A DNA stretch of 64,000 nt from Rhizobium sp. P38BS-XIX (lineage in GTDB: Bacteria; Pseudomonadota; Alphaproteobacteria; Rhizobiales; Rhizobiaceae). The position numbers were made by a program, and so were the translations under genes. Numbering within the stretch: the stretch's first letter is position 1; the number at the start of each line of letters is the position of its first letter. The notes beneath the pieces are model-generated. The model was not told the DNA's origin. It worked only from the letters and a program-made list of their open reading frames with translations, and searched no databases. This document shows, piece after piece, positions 33,617-42,716 of this stretch. The DNA lies in assembly GCF_012641435.1 (NCBI RefSeq), contig NZ_JABAIJ010000007.1, positions 186,001-250,000 of the forward strand, given 5' to 3'.

Positions 33617-35770
33617 TTACTTGGCCGGAATCCTCAACTTTTCACCAACCGGCAGATAATGCGGCTTGATATTGCGGTTGGCGGCTAGAAGTCTGCGCCA
33701 ATTCCGGGCATCGCCGTAATAGGTCTTGGCGAGATCCCAGAGCGTGTCGCCGGCGATAACGACATGCGTTGTGGGTGTCTTTGGCGGCTCGCTGGCTTTT
33801 TCTTCCGGCTTTGCTTTTGCGGATTCAGTCGCGGCCGGTGCCGTTGCCGCGGGGGCGGTCGTTGTCGGAGCGGTTGTCTCCGGCGCCGAGGCTGCGGGCG
33901 TCTCGTTTGCCGGGGCCTTGGTAGCGGGCGCCGACTGTGTCTGGTCCGAATTGCCCGAGGTCGATGGCGTTGGCATCGGATTGACCGGCATGGTCGTGGT
34001 GGGTGGCGCAATCACGGGTGGGGATGACGTTGCCGACGTGGTGTTGGACTGCGTGGTGGTACTGTCGGTGCCTGCAGGTGCGGGCTTCTGCTCGGTCGTC
34101 GCCTCAGGCTTGGCATCTGCCGGTTTTGCCGGCTCAGCATGCGGCTGGGTAGTGGGTTGTGCCGCTCCGACCTGGACTATGCGACCGTCGGTGTAGGGTG
34201 TGTAGGGGTTGTGCGAAACGAGATAGTCGGACACCACCGATTCCAGATTGGGGCCGAAGTCATAGGCATTGGTGCTGTCCTTTGCGAAGACGGTGTAGCC
34301 GTCACCGCCGGCGCGCATGTAGTTGTTGCTGACGACCCCGTAGGTTTTTTCCGGGTCGAGCGGCTTGTACTCCGTGCCCTCCTGCACATCGACGGAGACC
34401 AGCCTGCTGCCTGCCGGCTTCGATTTGTCGAAGCTGTATTTCAGGCCCGCGACCTGAGGAAAGCGACCGGCGCCCTCATCGATCTGGCTGAGACCGTTTT
34501 CGAGCGCGGCTTTCACATTCGCGCCGGTCAGCTGGAAGGTGGCGACCGTATTCTGGAAGGGCAACACTGTGAGCACATCGCCCATGGTGACATCGCCGGC
34601 GGCAATCGAGGCGCGCAGGCCACCACCATTCTGGATCGCGATGTTGATGCCCTGCGCCTTGGTGCGGTCGAGCATGGCGTCGGCAACGAGATTGCCCATC
34701 GAGCATTCCTGCACGCGGCAAATCTCTCTCGCGCCCTCGATCGGGCCTTGCGAGCGGCCGATGACCTTCTTGCGCAATTCCTCGATCGGCTTGGCCATTT
34801 CCTGCACGCGCGCTGCGATCGCCGGATCGGGCTTAATGGACGAATCGAGCAGGATCGGGTTGCCCGTGGCATCCTTGACAGCGCCCTTGTCATCGAAGGT
34901 AACGACGAGATCGCCGAGATATTTGCTGTAGGACGCGGCCTGAACGACCGGCACCTTATAGCCTGCTGGATTGTCGACCATCGTCGGATAGGGGCCGGCT
35001 GCCTTCGGGTCGGTATTCGACAGGAGCGTATGCGAATGACCGCCGACGACGACACTGACGCCGGCGATCTTGGCGATCTTTTCGACATCACGAGGATAGC
35101 CGACATGGGTCAGTGCGATGATCTTGTTGACGCCCTGCGATTTCAGTGCGTCCACCTCGGCGCTGATGGCGGCGGCATCGTCGGTGATCTTCACATGTGG
35201 ACCGGGGGAGGCGAGCTCCGGCGTTTCGGTCGTCACGGCGCCGACAATGCCGATCTTCTGGCCGCCGATATCGAGCACTACCGATTTCTTGATGCGGTTG
35301 CCGATCTTGGACTGATCATCGACCACGAGATTTGCTGTGACGACGGGAAACTGCGCCTTGTCGAGAAAGGCCGCAAGCGGACCTTCGCCATCGTCGAACT
35401 CGTGATTGCCGATGGTCATGGCGTCGATCTTCATGTCGTTGAGGAATTCGACTTCGGCTGCACCCTTGTAGGTGGTGTAGAACAGAGAACCCTGAAAGTT
35501 GTCGCCGGCATCGAGAACGAGTACGTTCTGGCCGGCCAGCGCGACCCGGCGCTGATCGATGGCTGCCTTCAGCCGCGCCGCTCCACCGAAGCATTCGTTC
35601 TTGGCTTCTTCGGCCGCCGAGCAGGTGGCATCGAACTTGTTGATCGACTCGACGCGCGAATGGAAGTCGTTGAAGTGCAGGATGTTGAGCTGATAGTCCG
35701 CGAAGGCGGCGCTGGTGCTGAGCGCCAAGGCTGCGGCGGCCAAAAGACCTACTGCGAACGGCTGCTTCAT
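33617..35770 (-). CDS. Periplasmic 5'-nucleotidase/metallophosphatase with LysM domain
   Basis: A 717-residue secreted protein. After a signal peptide comes a UshA-like metallophosphatase domain (LHFNDFHSRVE, GDNFQGS, GNHEFD, GGHSHT supply the two-metal site), then the 5'-nucleotidase C-terminal domain (NGGGLRASI, NNYMRAGGDGY). A long Pro/Ala/Thr-rich linker (about 545-655) leads to a C-terminal LysM domain (HVVIAGDTLWDLAKTYYG). It probably hydrolyses nucleotides at the cell wall, held to peptidoglycan by LysM. The ATG at 35770 has AGGAGA upstream. Confidence 0.93.
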   Translation of the reverse strand: MKQPFAVGLLAAAALALSTSAAFADYQLNILHFNDFHSRVESINKFDATCSAAEEAKNECFGGAARLKAAIDQRRVALAGQNVLVLDAGDNFQGSLFYTTYKGAAEVEFLNDMKIDAMTIGNHEFDDGEGPLAAFLDKAQFPVVTANLVVDDQSKIGNRIKKSVVLDIGGQKIGIVGAVTTETPELASPGPHVKITDDAAAISAEVDALKSQGVNKIIALTHVGYPRDVEKIAKIAGVSVVVGGHSHTLLSNTDPKAAGPYPTMVDNPAGYKVPVVQAASYSKYLGDLVVTFDDKGAVKDATGNPILLDSSIKPDPAIAARVQEMAKPIEELRKKVIGRSQGPIEGAREICRVQECSMGNLVADAMLDRTKAQGINIAIQNGGGLRASIAAGDVTMGDVLTVLPFQNTVATFQLTGANVKAALENGLSQIDEGAGRFPQVAGLKYSFDKSKPAGSRLVSVDVQEGTEYKPLDPEKTYGVVSNNYMRAGGDGYTVFAKDSTNAYDFGPNLESVVSDYLVSHNPYTPYTDGRIVQVGAAQPTTQPHAEPAKPADAKPEATTEQKPAPAGTDSTTTQSNTTSATSSPPVIAPPTTTMPVNPMPTPSTSGNSDQTQSAPATKAPANETPAASAPETTAPTTTAPAATAPAATESAKAKPEEKASEPPKTPTTHVVIAGDTLWDLAKTYYGDARNWRRLLAANRNIKPHYLPVGEKLRIPAK

Positions 35771-35916
35771 CTGTCTCTCCTGTTCATCATTGCAATCCGG
35801 CCCGCCCATGCCCCTGGCGGTCCCCCGCGCGGATGTTTTCATCATGACGGAGCAAGCGCAAGGGAAAGGTTTTGGCTTTATTAGGATTTTGCAAAGCGCC
35901 GGAATGAACAATCAGA

Positions 35917-36240
35917 TCAAGCGCATGCTTCGATCGAGGCGGTTGCGTAGGATTCCCGCAATGCCGACGCGGCATTCCAGCCAACACAGCAGAAGACGAT
36001 CGTGCAGCAGACGGCTGCGAGCCTATGAAAGCGCCGGGTGCGATCCCGGTAAAGCAGGATCGCGCCAGCGCCATAAATCACAAGAGCGGGTAAGGCAAAG
36101 AAGAGCACGCCGATCGGCCCATCACAATCGAGTGCGTCGAATCCCTGAGCTCGATAGCTGTTCACAGGGATTGCCACGGCCATGATGGCGACAGGCAATG
36201 CTGCGATCAGAGTCATGTAAAGGACGAATACGCCGCGCAT
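35917..36240 (-). CDS. Small membrane protein, unknown
   Basis: A 107-residue protein with three hydrophobic helices (about residues 5-25, 43-63 and 75-95) and several Cys in the last helix and tail. It follows the Omp10-like gene by 27 bases on the same strand and may be cotranscribed. The nearest GGAGG lies 14 bases upstream, so the start is uncertain. No family recognised. Confidence 0.5.
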   Translation of the reverse strand: MRGVFVLYMTLIAALPVAIMAVAIPVNSYRAQGFDALDCDGPIGVLFFALPALVIYGAGAILLYRDRTRRFHRLAAVCCTIVFCCVGWNAASALRESYATASIEACA

Positions 36241-36267
36241 CGCGTCTTATCCGTCCTCCGTGTCCGA

Positions 36268-36654
36268 TCAGCCCTGGCGGTTGAGGGAGAAGTGACCGCC
36301 CGTTTCGGACGTGCAGTTCAGCTGGCTCGGGTTTGCCATGAAGCAATTGACCTTGGAGCTGGTGCGCTTGATGTTCGAATAGAGGTTGATCTGGACGACA
36401 CCGGATGCATCGGTCGTGTATGTTCCGGATGCCATCTGCTGGTTCGTGCCATCGGTCGTGTGCGTCTCGAACCGGCCGGCCGAGAAGGTCGAGCTCAGGC
36501 CGTTGGAATCCGCCCAACTGCCTTCAACCGAATTCGTCCGGGGCTGAGTGCCGGGGTTCATCGTCATCGGAGGCGGCCTCGATCCGCCGAAATCGACGCA
36601 GGCGGACAGGGCTGCCGCGGCAGCAACGAGGGCAATAGCGGTTCTGATCTGCAT
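36268..36654 (-). CDS. omp10: Outer-membrane lipoprotein Omp10 homologue
   Basis: A 128-residue lipoprotein with a signal peptide ending in the lipobox LSAC (Cys19 becomes lipidated). The mature part matches the Brucella Omp10 pattern: EGSWADSNGLSSTFSAGRFET, SSKVNC, and SQLNCTSETGGHFSL. Two Cys in the last third may form a disulfide. Omp10 is a surface-exposed outer-membrane lipoprotein in Brucella; its rhizobial role is unknown. GGGAG precedes the ATG. Confidence 0.8.
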   Translation of the reverse strand: MQIRTAIALVAAAAALSACVDFGGSRPPPMTMNPGTQPRTNSVEGSWADSNGLSSTFSAGRFETHTTDGTNQQMASGTYTTDASGVVQINLYSNIKRTSSKVNCFMANPSQLNCTSETGGHFSLNRQG

Positions 36655-36772
36655 AAATGGCTCCCGCGAAAAAGGGCGGACGAAAGTTATATCGGTTGCG
36701 AGAAAGATGGCGCGGCTATCGGGCTAAAGCAAGACTTGAGACGCCATCCGTTTGATTTATCTGGCATGCGTA

Positions 36773-36804
36773 ACAAAAATGCCCGCACGACCTGTGCGGG
36801 CATT
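36773..36804 (-). terminator. Terminator of homospermidine synthase
   Basis: An 11-base-pair stem (36778-36788 with 36794-36804); read leftward it is followed by TTTTGTTAC. Confidence 0.8.
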
Positions 36805-36834
36805 CGAGAATCGTGTTTCGCAGACGCGATTGCG

Positions 36835-38286
36835 TTAGCGAACCAGGATGTTGCGGAACTGCCAGGGATCCTTGGTGTCGATATCTTCCGGGAAGAGGCC
36901 CGGACGGCCGTCGAGCGGCGTCCAGTCGGTGTAGTGGCCTTCAACCGGACCGAGGTAGGGCAGCTGAACTTCGAGGCAGCGCTTGTAGTCGATCTCGTCG
37001 GCTTCGACGATGCCGGCCTTCGGGTTTTCGAGCGCCCAGACCATGCCGGCGAGCACGGCCGAGGTCACCTGCAGACCGGTTGCGTTCTGGTAGGGAGCGA
37101 TGCGGCGGGTCTCTTCGAGAGACAGGCGCGAACCGTACCAGTAGGCGTTCTTGTCGTGGCCGTAGAGCAGCACGCCGAGTTCGTCGACACCGTCTTCCAG
37201 CTCGTGTTCGTCAAGAACGTGATGGACCGGCTGCGGGGTGCCGCCATTGCCGAACATTTCGTGCAGCGAGAGCACGGCGTCGTTGGCGGGATGGTAGGCA
37301 TAGTGGCAGGTCGGGCGGAAGGTGACTTCGCCGTCCTTGTCGCGAACCGTGAAGAAGTCGGCGATCGAGATCGACTCATTGTGCGTGACCAGGAAGCCGT
37401 ATTGCGGGCCCGGCGTCGGGCACCAGGTGCGAACGCGGGTGTTGGCGCCCGGCTGCTCCAGATAGATGGCGGCCTTGCAGCCCTTCTTGTGCTTCTTGGC
37501 GTTCTTCGGCATCCAGTTTTCGTGGGTGCCCCAGCCGAGCTCGGCCGGCTGCAGACCTTCGGAGATGAAGCCTTCGACAGACCAGGTGTTCCAGAAGACG
37601 TTGAGCGGCTTCGGATGCTTGGTGCGCTGGGTGTCGCGCTCAGCGATGTGAACGCCCTTGACGCCGACCTTCTTCATCAGCTTGGCCCAGCCTTCGCGGT
37701 CATGCTGATCCGGCTCTTCGAATTTCAGGCCAATATCCTTGGCGAGATTGACGAGCGCCTGCTTGACGAACCAGGAAACCATACCCGGGTTTGCGCCGCA
37801 GGTGGAAACGGCGGTCGTGCCGCCCGGGTTCTTTTCCTTTTCCTTGCGCATGGTTTCGCGCAGGGCATAGTTGGTGCGGTCGGCATTCTTCATGCTCTTG
37901 TCGAAATAGAAGCCGAGCCACGGCTCGACGACGGTGTCGATGTAGAGCACGTCGAGCTTGCGGCACAGCTTGACGAGGTCGAGCGAGCCGGTGTCGACCG
38001 AAAGGTTGACGCAGAAGCCCTGGCCGCCGCCTTCCGTCAGGAGCGGCTTCAGCAGATCCTTGTAGTTTTCCTTGGTGACGTGTTCCTTGATGTGGCGGAC
38101 GCCGTGCTTTGCCAGGATTTCCATATCGGCTGGCTCTTCACGTGGGTCGATGACGACCATCCGGCTCTTGTCGAATTTGAAATGGCGCTCGATCAGGGGC
38201 AGGGTGCCACGGCCGATGGAGCCAAAGCCGATCATTACGATCGGGCCGGTAATTTCGGCATATACCGGATAGTTGTTTTTCGTCAT
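36835..38286 (-). CDS. hss: Homospermidine synthase
   Basis: A 483-residue NAD-dependent cytoplasmic enzyme that joins two putrescines (or putrescine and spermidine) into sym-homospermidine, the main rhizobial polyamine. The Rossmann motif IGFGSIGRG lies near residue 20, with the family stretches STCGANPGMVSWFVKQAL and HNESISIADFF. The start at 38286 has AAGGAGA upstream and gives the usual family length; the 38325 frame start lacks a site. Two tandem 23-base repeats lie about 50 bases upstream of the start. Confidence 0.94.
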   Translation of the reverse strand: MTKNNYPVYAEITGPIVMIGFGSIGRGTLPLIERHFKFDKSRMVVIDPREEPADMEILAKHGVRHIKEHVTKENYKDLLKPLLTEGGGQGFCVNLSVDTGSLDLVKLCRKLDVLYIDTVVEPWLGFYFDKSMKNADRTNYALRETMRKEKEKNPGGTTAVSTCGANPGMVSWFVKQALVNLAKDIGLKFEEPDQHDREGWAKLMKKVGVKGVHIAERDTQRTKHPKPLNVFWNTWSVEGFISEGLQPAELGWGTHENWMPKNAKKHKKGCKAAIYLEQPGANTRVRTWCPTPGPQYGFLVTHNESISIADFFTVRDKDGEVTFRPTCHYAYHPANDAVLSLHEMFGNGGTPQPVHHVLDEHELEDGVDELGVLLYGHDKNAYWYGSRLSLEETRRIAPYQNATGLQVTSAVLAGMVWALENPKAGIVEADEIDYKRCLEVQLPYLGPVEGHYTDWTPLDGRPGLFPEDIDTKDPWQFRNILVR

Positions 38287-38336
38287 TCTTTTCTCCTTCG
38301 AAAGGCAGGGCGCCGTTCGGTTCACGAAATCTAGTT

Positions 38337-38381
38337 AGAGTTTGCGCGAAAGCGCTGGCAGAGTTTGCGCGAAAACGCTGG
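38337..38381. repeat. Two tandem 23-base direct repeats upstream of hss
   Basis: AGAGTTTGCGCGAAAGCGCTGG (38337-38358) and its near copy with one base change (38360-38381) follow each other with a period of 23 bases, about two helical turns. The repeats sit 51-95 bases before the hss start codon and may be regulator-binding sites. The rest of the 262-base gap up to 38548 shows no gene. Confidence 0.7.
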
Positions 38382-38548
38382 GTGAGCGGCTCTAATCATA
38401 ATTTGATGTCACAATAAAGAGCTGTTCAGGGTTAGCCGGACAAAGTCAAGTCGAGGCCAACATACACGCCATATGCGACGAGTTTGTTGCCTTCAAGGTC
38501 AGTTTTCGCTGACCTAAGCCGAATAGTGCAGCGGACAGGCGTCTCGCT

Positions 38549-38836
38549 TCATTCAGCCTTGAGCCGTTCGAGGCCATCGACGATCGTCGTCAGCGTGATT
38601 TCCTGAACGTCGTATGCCGCAACGCCGTGGATGGTGAACGGGTCGGCAGCGACATAGGCTTCCAGCTCGGACTTGTCTCCGTGGGCGAAGATAACGCCGC
38701 CGGTGCGCGGCACCTTGCGGCCGGATGCGAGGAACCAGCCTTTCGCATAGCCTTCCTTGACCCAGGCCATGTGCGGCTCCATGTGCTTGTCGGCTTCGTC
38801 ATTGCCCTTGAGGTAAGTCAGCGAAAGAATGAACAT
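38549..38836 (-). CDS. YciI family protein
   Basis: A 95-residue YciI-like protein (ferredoxin-like fold; MFILSLTYLKGNDEADKH, GGVIFAHGDKSELEAYVAADPF). The family contains a conserved Asp/His pair in the D-PF/HG region; activity is undefined. Its start lies three bases after the stop of the PabC-like gene, so it is the last gene of that operon. Confidence 0.85.
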   Translation of the reverse strand: MFILSLTYLKGNDEADKHMEPHMAWVKEGYAKGWFLASGRKVPRTGGVIFAHGDKSELEAYVAADPFTIHGVAAYDVQEITLTTIVDGLERLKAE

Positions 38837-38839
38837 CAA

Positions 38840-39481
38840 TCAGGTCCACAGGAGTTGTGCGCGGATAAGGCCACGCAGGGAGTTTCCGACGTAGAGAGGG
38901 CGATCTCTCAGATCATCGAGACGGATACGGCCAACGCGGGCTTTGCGCTGACAGATGAGTTCCGTGCGCAGGACGCCGGCAAGCAGGCCGGCTGATATGG
39001 GCGGGGTGCGCAAGGTGTCCGGATCATCAACGACGAAGATCGAGGCGATCGTGCCCTCGCACACTTCATTATGCTCGTTGAGCAGCAAGACTTCTTCAGC
39101 CTCATCGGGCCGATATTCCGCGCGGGCCGCTTCGTAGACGCCGCGGCGGGTGGTCTTGACGCGGAGCAGCTTGTCGGAGGAATCGAGCCGCGTTTCGGCG
39201 ATGCGGACGCGCCAGACCGTGTCGGGCAGCAAGGGAACAAAGGGCGCGGTCGTCACCTCGGTCTGCCCGGCGCGATCCAATGTCAATCGTACCCTCAAGG
39301 GCTGGACAGCGTCTGCGACGGCCTGCTCGAGCCCGCCGATCACGTTTTTCGGGGCGGAGAAGCCAAGACGGCGCGCCGACCTTTGCAGGCGGGCCAAATG
39401 CAAGCGCAAACGCACGAAGCCGGTGTCCGGCTCGTAGCGCAACGTCTCTATCAGGCTGAAATCCTCTACCGGTCGATCCAT
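38840..39481 (-). CDS. pabC: Aminotransferase class IV, aminodeoxychorismate lyase-like
   Basis: A 213-residue PLP-dependent fold type IV protein. The PLP Lys lies in LLRVKTTRRGVYEAA (about residue 117) and the conserved Glu in NEVCEGTIASIFV. Placed right after pabB, it most likely releases p-aminobenzoate from 4-amino-4-deoxychorismate for folate synthesis. The ATG at 39481 overlaps the pabB 3' end by 16 bases and has a G-rich upstream site; a start at 39517 is less likely. Confidence 0.82.
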   Translation of the reverse strand: MDRPVEDFSLIETLRYEPDTGFVRLRLHLARLQRSARRLGFSAPKNVIGGLEQAVADAVQPLRVRLTLDRAGQTEVTTAPFVPLLPDTVWRVRIAETRLDSSDKLLRVKTTRRGVYEAARAEYRPDEAEEVLLLNEHNEVCEGTIASIFVVDDPDTLRTPPISAGLLAGVLRTELICQRKARVGRIRLDDLRDRPLYVGNSLRGLIRAQLLWT

Positions 39482-40626
39482 CGGTCCCCCACGGCGAAGC
39501 GCGCCTTGAGGAGGCATTCTTCATATTCCGCTTCCGCTGTCGAATCGAAGACGATGCCTCCGCCGACATTGAACACCGCGCGGCCGTCTTCGAAAAGCGT
39601 GATCGTGCGGATCGCCACTGAAAAACGCATGGCTCCACTAGGCGAGATCATACCGATCGCGCCGCAATAAGCATCGCGCGGGCTATCTTCCAGCGCATGC
39701 AGGATTTCCATCGCCCGCATTTTCGGTGCGCCGGTGATCGAGCCGCAGGGGAAGAGGGCTGCGAGGATATCGCGAATGGTCATGTCCGGAAGCAGCTTGG
39801 CCTGCACATGACTGACCATCTGGTGCAGGGTCGGATAGGTCTCGATTTCAAAGAGCTTCGACACATCGAGCGTGCCGACTTCGGTGATGCGGGAGATATC
39901 GTTGCGAAGCAAGTCGACGATCATGCGGTTCTCGGCCTGCGTCTTCTCGTCGGCGAGCATGGTGGCGACGATCGCGTCGTCCTCGGCGGCATCCTTGCCG
40001 CGCTTGGCCGTGCCCTTCATCGGATGCGTCTCGATCCAGCCATCCTCGTCCGTGCGAAAGAAAAGCTCCGGCGAGCGCGACAGGATGATCGGGCCGCCGA
40101 GATCGACGAGCGCGCCGTATTTCACTGGCTGTCGATCGATCAGCGACCAGAAGGCGGCGCGGACATCGCCGTTCCAGCGTGCCCTTATCGGCATGGTGAG
40201 GTTCGCCTGATAGCAGTCGCCGAGGCGCAGATGTTGGTGCAGCCTGTCGAAACGCTTCTGATAGATCTCGAAATTCCAGGCGGCTTTGGGCTCCGTCAGG
40301 AACTCCTGGTTTTCCTGCCGCTGCGATGGCTGGGCAAGCGGATGACCGTCGCCAGAGGGAGCGTCGAAAACACCGAAGCAGAGCAGGGGCGTTTCCCTGT
40401 TCTCCTCGGTGAAGGGCGCGAGCTTTTCCTCGAAGAGATGGCCGGCCTCATAGGCCATGTAGCCCGCAAGCCATTTTCCTTGCCGCTTGGCCTCTTCCAT
40501 GCGGTCGAGCGCATCAAAGAACGAAGCACGCGTATGGGCAATGATGATCTCAGCCGGTTCGGCAAAGATCATCACCTGTCCAGTGCTGTCGTCCCTGAAC
40601 AGGACGTAAGGTATGGCGTCGGCCAT
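39466..40626 (-). CDS. pabB: Aminodeoxychorismate synthase component I
   Basis: A 386-residue chorismate-binding enzyme that aminates chorismate to 4-amino-4-deoxychorismate with the glutaminase PabA. Motifs include DCYQANLTMPI, MKGTAKRGKD, ENRMIVDLLRND and PCGSITGAPKMRAMEI near the C-terminus. The gene heads a three-gene operon (pabB-pabC-yciI type) with overlapping ends. Confidence 0.92.
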   Translation of the reverse strand: MADAIPYVLFRDDSTGQVMIFAEPAEIIIAHTRASFFDALDRMEEAKRQGKWLAGYMAYEAGHLFEEKLAPFTEENRETPLLCFGVFDAPSGDGHPLAQPSQRQENQEFLTEPKAAWNFEIYQKRFDRLHQHLRLGDCYQANLTMPIRARWNGDVRAAFWSLIDRQPVKYGALVDLGGPIILSRSPELFFRTDEDGWIETHPMKGTAKRGKDAAEDDAIVATMLADEKTQAENRMIVDLLRNDISRITEVGTLDVSKLFEIETYPTLHQMVSHVQAKLLPDMTIRDILAALFPCGSITGAPKMRAMEILHALEDSPRDAYCGAIGMISPSGAMRFSVAIRTITLFEDGRAVFNVGGGIVFDSTAEAEYEECLLKARFAVGDRWIDR

Positions 40627-40650
40627 TGGGCAGTTCTTCGCCGATCGGTT

Positions 40651-42498
40651 CTATGCGCCCTTATCTAACGCTTCCAGCTCGTCGATCAGCCCTTCGATCA
40701 TCGACAAGCCCTTGCTCCAGAACGACGGATCGGTCGCATCGAGGCCGAAAGGCTTCAAGAGTTCGGAGTGGTGCTTGGTGCCGCCGACCTTCAGCAGTTC
40801 GAAATACTTCTCCTGGAAGCCCGTTTCGGCGTTGCGGTAGACCGCATAGAGCGAGTTCACGAGGCAGTCGCCGAAGGCATAGGCATAGACGTAGAAGGGC
40901 GAATGGATGAAGTGGGGGATATAGGCCCAATAGGTCTCGTAGCCCTCGGAGATCCTGATCGCCGGACCCAGGCTTTCGGCCTGCACGGAGAGCCACAGCT
41001 GGCCGATATCGTCCGATGTCAGCTCGCCATTCTTGCGGGCGGTATGTAGCTTGCGCTCGAATTCGTAGAAGGCGATCTGGCGCACGACCGTATTGATCAT
41101 GTCCTCGACCTTCTGGGCGAGCATCGCCTTGCGCTCGCGCTTGTCGGTGGTCTTGTCGAGCAGTGCGCGGAAGGTGAGCATTTCACCGAAGACGGAGGCG
41201 GTTTCGGCCAACGTCAGCGGTGTCTGGCACATCAGCGCGCCCTGGCCGCCGGCGAGCACCTGATGCACGCCATGGCCAAGTTCATGCGCCAGCGTCATGA
41301 CATCGCGCGGCTTGCCCATATAGTTGACCAAGACGTAAGGGTGAGCGGACGGCACGGTCGGGTGCGCGAAGGCGCCCGGCGCCTTGCCGGGGCGCACCGG
41401 CGCATCGATCCATTCCTCATCGAAGAAACGCTTGGCGATAGCGGCCATGTCGGGCGCGAAATTGCCATAGGCCGACAGCACTGTTTCCTTCGCCTCGGTC
41501 CACGGAATCAGCGCATTGGGCGTTTCCGGCAGCGGCGCGTTACGGTCCCAGAAGTTCATCTGGTCCATGCCGAGCCACTTGGCCTTCATCTTATAATAGC
41601 GATGCGAGAGGCGCGGATAAGCCTCGCGTACCGCAGCTGCCAGCGCATCCACCACTTCGCGCTCGACGCGGTTGGCCAAGTGTCTGCTGTCGGCGATATC
41701 CTCGAAGCCGCGCCAGCGATCGGAGATTTCCTTGTCCTTGGCGAGGGTATTGGTAATCAGCGTGAAGGTGCGCAGATTGGCCTTGAAGGTCTCGGCAAGC
41801 GCCATGGCCGCCTTGCGGCGCGCTTCCGGGTCCTTTTCCTGCAACATGTTCAGGGCGACTTCCAGCGGCAGCTTTTCGCCGTCGATCTCGAAGCGCAGCT
41901 CGGCCATGGTCTCGTCGAACAGCCGGTTGAAGGCGGCCGCGCTCGTCATGGACTTTTCTAGGAACAACTGCTCGAGCTTGTCGTCGAGCTGATGCGGCTT
42001 GTCCTTGCGCAGGTCGACGATCCAGGGGCGATAGTGGCCGGCGGCCGGATCGTTCGCCATGCACGCGTCCATGACGGCATCATCGATGCGGTTCAGCTCC
42101 AGCGGGAAGAACAACAGGTGCGATGCATGATCGGTCAGCTTCGCCTGGACATCGCCATAGAGCTTGCCGTTGGCGGGATCGGTGGTGTTGGAGAAGTAGG
42201 TCAGGCCGGCGAAAGAGCCGAGGCGGCCCATGATATCGTCCAGCGCCTCATATTCCTTCAGAGCAGCGCCGATACCGGCTTCTCCGGTCTTTGTCGCCGC
42301 ATCGCCGAGCTTGCCCTTCCACTTTTCCTCGAAGGCGACCGACATCTTGCCGGCCTTCTCCATGTCTCCAACGAAGGCGGGCGCCGTGGCCGAGGCATAG
42401 AGATCGCTGAGCTTCCAGGCGGGCAGATCGCCAAGCGTCTGGCCGGCGGCCTGGTTTGCGGAGAAATTAAGGGGGTGGCGGAGCGAGGTCGGGCTCAT
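40651..42498 (-). CDS. pepF: M3 family oligoendopeptidase (PepF type)
   Basis: A 615-residue cytoplasmic zinc metallopeptidase. The HEXXH site is visible in LAHELGHGVH around residue 402, and a second conserved region NGELTSDDIGQLW plus a C-terminal SPFYVYAYAFGD are typical of PepF. It degrades short peptides. It precedes the pabB operon on the same strand by 24 bases and could be cotranscribed with it. Confidence 0.93.
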   Translation of the reverse strand: MSPTSLRHPLNFSANQAAGQTLGDLPAWKLSDLYASATAPAFVGDMEKAGKMSVAFEEKWKGKLGDAATKTGEAGIGAALKEYEALDDIMGRLGSFAGLTYFSNTTDPANGKLYGDVQAKLTDHASHLLFFPLELNRIDDAVMDACMANDPAAGHYRPWIVDLRKDKPHQLDDKLEQLFLEKSMTSAAAFNRLFDETMAELRFEIDGEKLPLEVALNMLQEKDPEARRKAAMALAETFKANLRTFTLITNTLAKDKEISDRWRGFEDIADSRHLANRVEREVVDALAAAVREAYPRLSHRYYKMKAKWLGMDQMNFWDRNAPLPETPNALIPWTEAKETVLSAYGNFAPDMAAIAKRFFDEEWIDAPVRPGKAPGAFAHPTVPSAHPYVLVNYMGKPRDVMTLAHELGHGVHQVLAGGQGALMCQTPLTLAETASVFGEMLTFRALLDKTTDKRERKAMLAQKVEDMINTVVRQIAFYEFERKLHTARKNGELTSDDIGQLWLSVQAESLGPAIRISEGYETYWAYIPHFIHSPFYVYAYAFGDCLVNSLYAVYRNAETGFQEKYFELLKVGGTKHHSELLKPFGLDATDPSFWSKGLSMIEGLIDELEALDKGA

Positions 42499-42716
42499 AG
42501 GCGATATTTCCTCTGCTTTTTATTTCGGAATATCCGGACCGTTCGTGTCTATTCGGCTGGAAAGCCTGCGGCAAGGGCTGATTTGCCGGCGCGGGCGGTT
42601 GAAACATAAGCGATATTACATTCGTCATAATGATTAAAATGCGATGATTTGGCAAAACTTCATGTTCAAGCCTTTCTGCGACTGTCGTGTCAGGTTTCGC
42701 ATGAAGTGAGGCACCA

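Noticed and set aside
34139..35884. Plus-strand frame opposite the 5'-nucleotidase
   Set aside because: Shadow of the real gene; no domain pattern.
36292..38334. Long plus-strand frame opposite homospermidine synthase
   Set aside because: It is the complement of a well-supported gene and has no recognisable motif or ribosome binding site.
38287..38548. CRISPR-like repeat in the hss upstream region
   Set aside because: Only two copies, directly adjacent with one-base gap, and no spacers or cas genes.
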